Assembly (NCBI RefSeq): GCF_963678635.1
Contig: NC_087067.1
Coordinates: 38,326,686 to 38,390,685, forward strand
From: Symsagittifera roscoffensis
Lineage: Eukaryota; Xenacoelomorpha; Acoela; Convolutidae
Reading direction: 5' to 3'
Length of the DNA stretch: 64,000 nucleotides
Of the stretch, positions 56,515 to 64,000 are shown one piece after another (within the stretch, counting starts at the first letter, position 1; the number at the start of each line of letters is the position of its first letter). The notes under the pieces are model-generated. The model was not told where the DNA came from and did no database searches. It saw nothing but the letters and a program-made list of their open reading frames with translations. A program made the position numbers and the translations under genes.

Positions 56515-59331
56515 TCAAAATTTTGTCCAGTTATTTCGGCACATGTTGCAGTCACAGAAGAGGACCCATGTGCACTTGTTTTGTTCTGAGAATTGATCGT
56601 CGAAAAACTTCCACATCGTCTGTATCAATCTTCGCTTTAAGCCTCGCATTTCTCGAAATTCAATTTTCTGATTTAGTCGGTTTATTAGACGGCACGTCCT
56701 GAATGTAAACTCTCCTCTAGCTTTTTCAGTTCTGGTCTTGTTTAGGTTGAACATTTCTTTCGTTCTTCCTGGATTTTCAATTTTTGCTGGGAGCATAATG
56801 TGATCGTTTTCTTCATGCATGAATTTCGCCATCATCAGTAACTCGTTCAGCTGGAGAAACAACGCAAGAGGCAGGATGTTTAACAATCTCAGCTGCTCTG
56901 TATAGTCAGAATCGTTTCCCGTGATCCATTTTAAGACTTTCTTTTGGAACCTTTCTAATCTCCCTAAGTCGCTTCTCGAGATATTGCAAATAATTAGACC
57001 ATACGTTAGAACAGGAAGTATTAAGGATTTGTACAGACCAAGTTTTATGCGCATTTTGACTTTGAATTCTAAGTTTCTGCGGATGCAATAGAACGTTTTA
57101 TTCGCTTTCGACATTCTTGAGTCAATATGGGTTGTCCATGTTAGATGTTTGGACACATGTATTCCTAGATCCTTTATCACATTCGAGCTTTCCACTGCTG
57201 TTTCACAAAGAATGAATTCGTGTTGATTTCCTCTAAATTCGACTTTAAAACATTTGTCCAGTGCCAGACTCATCTTGTTTTTGTCTACCCAGTTTTCAAC
57301 GCTTTTTAGGTCCTGCTGGATGTCCTTTGTGTCTACATTCACTGCTAGTAATTTTAGGTCGTCTGCAAAGATAAATGGGTCACTAAATTTCAATACTTCA
57401 GGAAGATCATTTATGAAGATACAGAAAAATAATGGACCAATCAACGATCCTTGTGGTACGCCACTCGTAATTTCTAAAGTTTCTGATGAGAAATTGTCGG
57501 CACGAACAAATTGTTTCCTGTTGCTGAGATAGTCTGCGATTATTTCAAGGAAACAGCCTCCAACTCCAATGTTGCTCATTTTCTTTAGTAGTTCATAATG
57601 TGGGACTTTGTCGAATGCCTTAGAGAAGTCGGTATAGAATGCGATCACATGGTTTTCAGCGTTCTTGTCAATAGCTTCGTAGATTTCTTTCAAGAAAGAT
57701 AACATGTTTGTAACAACTGAACGGTTTTTAACAAAACCGTGCTGACTTCTTGTGAGAAATTTAATGAAATGGTCATACAACGCTGGATACATGCATTTTT
57801 CCAGGAGTTTACTCATGATATTTAGGAGTGACACCGGCCGGTAGTTTTCCATTAGTCGTTTGTCACCTTTCTTGTAAATAGGCGACACAGCCGCAACTTT
57901 CCATTTATCTGGTATTTTCCTTACCCTCTTGATGTTTTTAAAAACGCAATGCAAAACTGTGGTCATTTCTCTGGCCGTTCGCTGGAAGAAAATTGGTGGG
58001 AATCCATCTGGGCCCCGCGATTTTGTTATGTCCAGCTCTGTTATAATTTGGTTCAAATATGTTTTTGAGATACTGAAGTTACTCAATATCGTGTTTTCGC
58101 ACTTCATATCACTGAGGTTGAAGCTTGATTTGGGCGAAAAGACAGAGTGAAAATATTCATTCAAAAAGTTCACTTTTTCTTTGGCTTTAGTAACAGCTAT
58201 TTCGTCCTTGATCATAGTCTTTGGGAGAGTTTCTGATTTTTTCAGACTCTTAAAGTGTTTGAAAATTAAATGTGTGTTACGAGTGGACATCAAATTTTCC
58301 TGATAGTTTACTCTATCTTCCTCTACTGCTTCTTCCACCATTTTATTTAGAGATAGAATGAGATTTCTGCGGTAGCTTGTAGGTTTCAATTTGTATATTC
58401 TAGTTTGTGTTCGCAGTTTGTTCATGAGGTTTGAGGTACTTGGCGTAACCCATGGCGGAAGTGATTGGCGACGTCTCGTTCTTCTAGGCACATGTTGGTT
58501 TACCATATTTTCCAAATAGTCGTAAAGTTCCTCGCACATTCTGTTGATGTTTGTGTGACATACTGGTGAGAAAGGCTCACTTAGTATTGATTTCTTGATT
58601 ACGTTATAGTCCACGCTACCGAAGCTTCCAAAGTTTTCAATAGCGACTTTTACCTCATGGTGAGGACATTCAATTAGAATGCTGATTGCTTTGTGGTCGG
58701 AGCAATTGTAAATTTTTGAGAAATTTTCGTCAGGAGTCGCATGAATGTGACAATTTTTGAATAATGTAATGTCTAGGGTGTTTTTTCCACAAGTTGGAAA
58801 ATCTATTGCCTGCTCGAACTGATGTTGCTCGATTAGTTCAATTATTGAGTTTTCTTCATTTTCCTTGCTACTATAGTCAATCCAGTTTGCATTTGGAAAA
58901 TTTACATCTCCGCAAATAATTGTTGCAGTTGATTGATTTGATTTCTCGATTTCATTTAATATTTGTGCGAAATCGCCTAGACAATAGCGATATTTGCTGC
59001 TCGAAGGTGGATTGTAAAAACAGCAGACAATAATTCGCTTATCGTTTATTTGGATGCTGCAAGTTAAACAACATTCAGGTTGCTTATTTGGCAATAATTT
59101 AGATGAAAGTGTTTGTTTCACTGCTATTAGTACTCCACCATGCAAATTTTGATCTTTGGCTGTTTGTCGTTCTGATCTATAAATACTGTATTCATTTAGC
59201 ATTAATTCAGATGATGCAATGTTTTCATTTAACCAAGTCTCGCAGAGACATATTATGTCATAGTTTGATGTTGCTATAGCATTTGCACACTTCATTCGTC
59301 GTTCGAGATTTATGAGACTTCTTACATTCAT
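56515..59331 (-). CDS. ORF2: APE endonuclease + reverse transcriptase, 938 aa
   Basis: Performs target-primed reverse transcription. Endonuclease motifs in order: NVRSL at the start, CETWL, GDVNFPN and SDHKAI. RT motifs: AAVSPIYKKGDK, ENYRPVSLLN, YTDFSKAFDKV, SGVPQGSLIGPLFF and the catalytic FADDLKL. A cysteine/histidine-poor C-terminal region follows. No stop or frameshift in 938 codons, so it is potentially active. The frame extends 8 codons further upstream to the ORF1 stop codon (TGA at 59358-59356). The endonuclease strand normally begins slightly before NVRSL, so translation may enter by read-through rather than at this Met. Confidence 0.95.
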   Translation of the reverse strand: MNVRSLINLERRMKCANAIATSNYDIICLCETWLNENIASSELMLNEYSIYRSERQTAKDQNLHGGVLIAVKQTLSSKLLPNKQPECCLTCSIQINDKRIIVCCFYNPPSSSKYRYCLGDFAQILNEIEKSNQSTATIICGDVNFPNANWIDYSSKENEENSIIELIEQHQFEQAIDFPTCGKNTLDITLFKNCHIHATPDENFSKIYNCSDHKAISILIECPHHEVKVAIENFGSFGSVDYNVIKKSILSEPFSPVCHTNINRMCEELYDYLENMVNQHVPRRTRRRQSLPPWVTPSTSNLMNKLRTQTRIYKLKPTSYRRNLILSLNKMVEEAVEEDRVNYQENLMSTRNTHLIFKHFKSLKKSETLPKTMIKDEIAVTKAKEKVNFLNEYFHSVFSPKSSFNLSDMKCENTILSNFSISKTYLNQIITELDITKSRGPDGFPPIFFQRTAREMTTVLHCVFKNIKRVRKIPDKWKVAAVSPIYKKGDKRLMENYRPVSLLNIMSKLLEKCMYPALYDHFIKFLTRSQHGFVKNRSVVTNMLSFLKEIYEAIDKNAENHVIAFYTDFSKAFDKVPHYELLKKMSNIGVGGCFLEIIADYLSNRKQFVRADNFSSETLEITSGVPQGSLIGPLFFCIFINDLPEVLKFSDPFIFADDLKLLAVNVDTKDIQQDLKSVENWVDKNKMSLALDKCFKVEFRGNQHEFILCETAVESSNVIKDLGIHVSKHLTWTTHIDSRMSKANKTFYCIRRNLEFKVKMRIKLGLYKSLILPVLTYGLIICNISRSDLGRLERFQKKVLKWITGNDSDYTEQLRLLNILPLALFLQLNELLMMAKFMHEENDHIMLPAKIENPGRTKEMFNLNKTRTEKARGEFTFRTCRLINRLNQKIEFREMRGLKRRLIQTMWKFFDDQFSEQNKCTWVLFCDCNMCRNNWTKF

Positions 59332-59355
59332 TTGCAGGATGTTGAGAAAGCCTAG

Positions 59356-60256
59356 TCAAGCATCATCTGCTTGTTCTGCTTCTATCGTCTCTTTTTTCCC
59401 ATCATTGAACAGCTCGAAATTCCTGATTTTGATTTTCTCCTTTGGGACTCCTTCGTCTAGAAGTTCTCTTCGTCTTTTTAAGCATAGGTTTTCCTTCCTC
59501 GCATCTTCTTTCGATAATGCTGGCAGAAGGTAAATTTCCTCATCTCGCAGCTCATCTCTTTTTTCGAAGCTCTTTGCCAGCACCAATCGTGCTTCATGTT
59601 CCGTTGACAGAGTTATTAATAAGGTTCTTGACTTGATGCGCTCTTTGCAGAATTTCCCTAGCCTTTTTATTTCTTCAATTTGTGGTTTAACTCCTAACTT
59701 TTTTAGTACCTCATGTACTTTTTCGGTTGTGGGGACAAAATTTTCGCCTTTTGATTTCTCGGGATCTTCTCTGATCCCCTGTATACGGAAGCTTTTATTG
59801 ATATTATGATGTATTTCTTGTTTTACTTCTTTTCCAGCTCCTGGTTGAGCTTTCACATCTTTAACAGGTTTCACACTGAGTACATCTGCATAGCTTTTTT
59901 CCAGTTTTTCGCATGTGGTTTTTGTAGCGTTTTCGACTTTTTCATCAACCAATGCCGTCAGCCTTTTTTTCCATATTTTCAAGACGTGCTTGTATTCCCT
60001 CACTCTCTTTTTCAATTTTCTCGTTCATTTGCATCATGGTCCTACACTTTATGAAGTTATCTCTTTCGTTATTAGTTACACATGTGTCGCATAGAAGCAT
60101 TGCGTTTAAACCCAAGTCTTTTATGCCATTGATGGCGGTGTTAGTAAGACCAGTGCAGGTGCTCTCAAGATGCATTTGAGCATTGCATGATACACAACTG
60201 AAACATCTGTCCCTGGCATTTATGGGTTTTTTGCACGTTTTGCAATTTTTAGTCAT
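59356..60256 (-). CDS. ORF1: PHD-like zinc finger + coiled coil + nucleic-acid-binding C-terminus, one frameshift
   Basis: Start Met at 60256 (MTKNCKTCKKPINARDRC). A PHD-like Cys4-His-Cys3 arrangement covers about residues 4-60 (CKTC, CFSC/VSC, MHLESTC, CDTC), then an acidic/basic helix. At an A7 run (plus 59964-59970) the frame stops shortly after and the protein continues in the +1 frame to 59356. That part has a segment resembling the RRM/CTD of ORF1 proteins (SRTLLITLSTEHEARLVLAK). One base fewer in the run would restore the frame, so this is either a recent indel or a sequence error. It ends at TGA followed by CTAG, in frame with ORF2. Confidence 0.75.
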
Positions 60257-60312
60257 ATTGGTGGATACAGATAGAAGGAGATAATGGGATAGAGAAAATT
60301 TATTTACAATTT

Positions 60313-60474
60313 GATCCAAGCCTGGACAATTAAGCCCAGTCCCGTCACGAATTGAAATTTAAATTTGATCCAAGCCTGGACAATTAAGCCCAGTCCCGTC
60401 ACGAATTGAAATTTAAATTTGATCCAAGCCTGGACAATTAAGCCCAGTCCCGTCACGAATTGAAATTTAAACTC
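60313..60474 (-). repeat. Three identical 54-bp tandem repeats in the non-LTR element
   Basis: GATCCAAGCCTGGACAATTA starts at 60313, 60367 and 60421 with no differences seen between copies. They lie between the esterase-like ORF stop (60473) and ORF1. Position and repetition suggest internal promoter monomers or a translation-related spacer. Confidence 0.95.
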
Positions 60475-61075
60475 ACAATTTATTTCTGTTCTCGTTTCCT
60501 TCGTGCTTCTCGTTGTTTTTTGACGGTTTCTTTTTCTTCTTTATGATATCACTCAAGTTGCTTTTGTTGTTTCGTATTATAGCTAAAGTTTTGATTTCAA
60601 GTGCGGTTTCCGGATGCAGTTCTCTGTATCCTTCAAGTAGATCTTTGTCATGTTGTTTCGAATTCGAAATTATGTCTGTTGTAACTTGAACAACTGGTAT
60701 CGGAAGTTTCTTTAGATCTTCAAGAATATAGGGTGCACCGTCTCTCTGACAATAGACAAGGCCTTCAATTCGAGGATGCGAATTGATTAGGGGTTTGATT
60801 TCTGATACTAGTTGATTGGCAGTAAGGGGAGTCCTTAGATTGAATGGATGTTTTGAAATCGAATTGTTTATTACGTCGTGCCAGATAATTACAGACTCGT
60901 TTCTGTTAATTTCGTCTCTCAAGATGTTTCGTACGATTTTATTCGATTTCGATTTGGGATGAAACGTTACTCCCTTGTAATGGATGACGTCTTCTTGCAG
61001 TTCCTCGTTTCCTCCTACTGATGCCCAATCTTCAAGTGCCAGATGTAATGAGCTCGCTCCAATAATCACAACCAT
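60473..61075 (-). CDS. Esterase-like (SGNH-type) ORF of the non-LTR element, 200 aa
   Basis: Start set at Met 61075; the frame is open further upstream only because it runs into host flank. It begins VVIIGASSLHLAL, matching SGNH block I with Ser in a G-x-S context. A WHDVINNSIS stretch sits where the GxND block is expected, and RELHPET could supply a C-terminal His. Lysine-rich tail. Esterase domains are reported in ORF1 of CR1-like elements, which supports the reading, but the blocks are weak. Confidence 0.5.
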   Translation of the reverse strand: MVVIIGASSLHLALEDWASVGGNEELQEDVIHYKGVTFHPKSKSNKIVRNILRDEINRNESVIIWHDVINNSISKHPFNLRTPLTANQLVSEIKPLINSHPRIEGLVYCQRDGAPYILEDLKKLPIPVVQVTTDIISNSKQHDKDLLEGYRELHPETALEIKTLAIIRNNKSNLSDIIKKKKKPSKNNEKHEGNENRNKL

Positions 61076-61145
61076 GAAAAAGGGGTCACCACGGCTACCC
61101 CGCAAATCATTTAACCTGAAACTATTTAATAAGCTGCCAGGATTG

Positions 61146-61784
61146 AAGGCAGCTGAATAATTTAATCTCAATTTTTTTATTTCCAGGGAAAACTCAAGAA
61201 TTTTATGGCTTGTTTTTTTTTACCCTTGCGATAAGCAAGGGTCGGTACTAGACTTTTCCCCCGTAAATAACTTTGTTTACAGGACTCATTTCATCTCCTG
61301 AACTCCTTCATCTTCCTCAATTTCTTGAAAAATGAAACAAAACTACTATAGTTTAAGTAGTAACTAGGTGTAAAGCCCGTTTCAGGTTGTAATTAATTTT
61401 CAAAAAAAATTTTCTGGTCCGTAGTTGTCTTGAACTCTGCCGGTTCGATTCCCTTTTTTTTGAAACCGCAGTTTTTATCTGATAGGGTTTTATTGGCTTA
61501 ATTTCTAGAGCATGTGTTTTAGTCCAATTTAAACAGTTTTGTTTTTACTGACTCATTTTTAATTAGATCATTTCCTTTAGTGAAAGAAAAACAAGCTCCC
61601 TTACCAAAAAGAAAATATAAAATTCACGAAAAATGTGAGCGATTCTATCGAAAGTTGATTTTAATAGAAACTATGGTACAGATTGAGTTTCTTTTAAATC
61701 AATTTTAATCGTACTTTGGATTGCGAAAATAATTTTAAAAGTTCGTATTCACGGAAAAAAACGGTTTGTTCTCAAATTGACGTG
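61146..61784 (+). other. Host 3' flank of SF1 copy 1
   Basis: 61146-61310 is repeated at 63836-64000 (one difference seen by eye), so it is the downstream part of the duplicated unit. It contains no ORF of note. 61311-61784 has nothing recognised. Confidence 0.8.
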
Positions 61785-61951
61785 TTTGTTCTCAAATTGA
61801 ACATCATTCGAGACAAATTATGAAATTTCTGTGAGTTTTGCATTTTTCCTCCATTAGTGGTTACATTTTCTGTCTGTTAATTTGCAATGCCTTATGTTTG
61901 TGTTATTGCACGGGATGCGAAGTTCAAACTGTATGAAATTTTTTTTAACAG

Positions 61952-62102
61952 AGATCTGTCGGCGATGCCTCCTGGGAGTGAAGCGATAGTACCTGTGAGG
62001 GACAAGTTGAAGATGGACAGCGAGTACTTGTCACTCATGGAGGAACTGGGAGAGTCCACTCCGAAACCAGTGGGTGCAGACATAAACACCAGCAATATCA
62101 AG
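61952..62102 (+). CDS. SF1: SF1 exon 8, second copy
   Basis: Same length (151 nt), acceptor AACAG and donor as 54562-54712. One residue differs (DKLKMDS for DKVKMDS). Can be joined in phase to exon 7 at 53077. Confidence 0.8.
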
Positions 62103-62498
62103 GTTCGAACATGTCCTGAAAAGCTTGCTTATGATTAAGCTCCTGTAATAAACAAGTTTGAAGAGGTGAGAAACGGTGAGTTATAACGCTTCTGAACACT
62201 GGAAAAAGTAAAGAAAGTTATATTGTGGAAAAAGTAAGGAAAACATTTAAGCATTTATTTCAAATTTAAGGACAACTCACATTTCGTGTAATTACATTTC
62301 GTATATATTGTTTTATAGGCAGTCCCAATATCTAGTTCGTACAAAAGCTCAATGATTTATAAATTCCTAGCCAAAAAGTGCGCTAACAATATACAGAGAA
62401 AGAAAAAGATTCGAAAATAGGAGTAATTGTAATTATATTGACTAATTTGTCAAATGAGGACTCAATTTCGGCGCATTCATTGCTTTCCACTTTTTCAG

Positions 62499-62736
62499 CA
62501 AGAGAACACTCCCCCACCAAGTGGTCCTAGACCAGGTGGATACAGACCAGGAGCACCCCCTCACCCAAGTGCATGGGGACCAAATCCTCCCCCAGGTATG
62601 GGAGGACCGCCACCCCCGGGATTCCGAGGACCACCACCTCCAGGTGCGTGGGGACCCCCACCTCCTCCTGGACCATACGGTCATGGTCCACCACCAGGAC
62701 CGCCGCCTCCTGGATACATAGGACCACCACCTCCAG
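62499..62736 (+). CDS. SF1: SF1 exon 9, second copy (Pro/Gly-rich)
   Basis: 238 nt as in copy 1, with three replacements (ENT for ENP, GPNPPPG for GPPPPPG, GYIGPP for GYMGPP). Splice sites kept. Antisense ORFs are compositional artefacts. Confidence 0.8.
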
Positions 62737-63448
62737 GTATAATATAGAAGTACCCCGTATGTTTACACAAGCATAGCTTGTGTTATAGTGTGAACTTTCT
62801 TTTTTTTCCAACCTAAGTCGCAAATATTGTTGCGACAAAATGTGTTCATTTTGAAAGTGATCATTTTGATCCAGCTTTTAAGTAAAGCCAATGCTAAGGA
62901 TTTTAAAACAGACTACTATATTACAAATAGCACTTTAGCTTCAAGGCATCATGGATATGTAGCGTAGAGGTAGGGAAGGAGACCAGCAGCAAATTAAAAA
63001 GATTCGAACCTGGGTAGGGTCGGATGTTTTAAATGAATTTTTTCGTATACTAGTTAAAAAGCGTCCGCTCTATAAATTGAGGCATGTTAGTTGGTAAATG
63101 TCTTTTTTTTTCAAAATGACTGGTACTGCTATTGCGTCATAATTGGTTTGCGTCACTTAGCAATTATGTAGACTCATAGTTGGCGAGCGTCACTTATGAA
63201 ATTTGGTAGACTCAAAGTTTCTCTTCAGTTTTTCCCAGTAGCGTTATCGGTCATATTTTTGCTTTTGTATGCGAAGTGCAATTTCGCCTCTGTGTGGAGT
63301 ATCCAATTGCCTTTTCCTAATAAAAAGCTATTTTATGGCTCAGAAGTATCTTCATTAAAAGTTCTGAGATAAGTAATACTGAATTTTTATGATAAATTTA
63401 AACTATTGACGAAAATGTTAAAATTTGGTGACACTTATGAATGCTTAG

Positions 63449-63693
63449 GTCCTCCGCATGGATACGGATACCCACCACCAGGACCCCCTTATGGAGGACC
63501 ATATCACATGGGGGGACCTCCTCCACCACATGGAGTGATGCCCCCACCCAACGGAGCCCCGCCTAGAGGACATTGGGGACCACCTCCCATGAACAACGGC
63601 ATGGCTCCCCCACCACCTCCACCGATGGGAGGAGGGGGACCCCATCATCAGAACCCCTACGGAGCACCACCGCCTCCTCCGCCACCGAGATAA
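63449..63693 (+). CDS. SF1: SF1 exon 10, second copy, with stop codon
   Basis: 245 nt as in copy 1, with three replacements (PYHM for PHHM, PPPNG for PPANG, GGPHHQ for GGHHHQ). The frame is intact to TAA at 63691-63693. Confidence 0.8.
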
Positions 63694-63807
63694 AAAGAAA
63701 AGAAACTCGTAGTTTGGATGGAATTTTATGTATAGACTATTTTTACATGTGACTGAACCGATATGTATTCACTTGTTTGCTGAGTTTTGATATTGTATGT
63801 GCATCAA

Positions 63808-63813
63808 ATTAAA
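63808..63813 (+). terminator. SF1 polyadenylation signal, copy 2
   Basis: ATTAAA at the same position relative to the stop as in copy 1. Here the downstream cleavage region is uninterrupted. Confidence 0.65.
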
Positions 63814-64000
63814 CTTCGTATTGTTCTTTTGGATTGAAGGCAGCTGAATAATTCAATCTCAATTTTTTTATTTCCAGGGAAAACTCAAGAATTTTATGGC
63901 TTGTTTTTTTTTACCCTTGCGATAAGCAAGGGTCGGTACTAGACTTTTCCCCCGTAAATAACTTTGTTTACAGGACTCATTTCATCTCCTGAACTCCTTC

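Larger units (their letters stand above)
56450..61139 (-). mobile_element. Near-intact non-LTR retrotransposon (CR1/L2-like), 4.7 kb
   Basis: Inserted in antisense orientation to SF1. From its 5' end (61139): about 64 nt leader, esterase-like ORF (61075-60473), three 54-bp repeats, PHD-like ORF1, endonuclease/RT ORF2 (59331-56515), a short 3' UTR of about 40 nt and an (ACA)n tail (56450-56471). It is flanked by a 6-bp target duplication. PHD and esterase domains in ORFs upstream of an APE-type endonuclease/RT are described for CR1-like elements. Intact ORF2 and clean ends indicate a young insertion. Confidence 0.9.
61785..64000 (+). repeat. Second tandem copy of the SF1 3' end (no LINE insertion)
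   Basis: Matches 54195-56449 plus 61140-61310 in order and orientation, about 97 percent by eye, without the non-LTR element and with a roughly 200-bp shorter intron segment. The unit runs past the window end. Confidence 0.93.

Noticed and set aside
61076-61171. Upstream extension of the LINE esterase-like ORF to 61171
   Set aside because: The first residues cross the target duplication into host flank; Met 61075 is the first start inside the element.
1-64000. CRISPR arrays, bacterial operons, rRNA genes
   Set aside because: Tandem repeats here lack short identical repeats with unique spacers, introns are spliceosomal, and no rRNA-like sequence was seen.

Overview
The window comes from an invertebrate metazoan nuclear genome. 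Both recognisable host genes are split by GT-AG introns, coding density is low, and most of the sequence is repeats and transposons. Both host genes have a polypyrimidine-AG acceptor 7 to 10 bases upstream of the ATG, as expected if transcripts receive a trans-spliced leader, although short 5' UTR introns would look the same. I cannot name the phylum from sequence alone.

Layout. Positions 1-7.4 kb hold no recognisable gene: a 790-bp tandem repeat, a fold-back element, a long palindrome, and two copies of a MITE with 8-9 bp target duplications. Positions 7.5-15.1 kb (minus strand) carry a seven-exon gene for a Na+/K+-ATPase-type beta subunit. Its largest intron is filled with higher-order minisatellite. 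Positions 16.3-36.8 kb are about 20 kb of decayed minus-strand coding sequence. One part is a Ty3/Gypsy-like element (gag, protease, RT, RNase H, integrase, then a macrodomain-like ORF). The other part is a chain of ORFs including an SGNH/GDSL esterase domain and C2H2 zinc fingers, with a 360-bp satellite between the two parts. Positions 37.9-48.5 kb are a tandem array in which every unit carries the promoter-side region and first coding exon of splicing factor 1 (SF1/BBP). Positions 48.5-56.3 kb are the complete ten-exon SF1 gene (531 codons plus stop). Positions 56.45-61.14 kb hold a nearly intact minus-strand non-LTR retrotransposon (esterase-like ORF, PHD-like ORF, endonuclease/RT ORF) inserted just after the SF1 poly(A) signal. 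Positions 61.8-64.0 kb are a second tandem copy of the last three SF1 exons and 3' flank, with open reading frames.

The main story is SF1, the branch-point-binding splicing factor. Its 5' end (exon 1) is present five times and its 3' end (exons 8-10) twice, so the locus offers several alternative first and last exons around a single-copy middle. The other points of interest are the retroelement domain combinations: a macrodomain after integrase, esterase domains in two unrelated elements, and a UGA-CUAG read-through context joining ORF1 and ORF2 of the non-LTR element.

All assignments come from reading the sequence and from recalled family motifs. No search or structure prediction was run.
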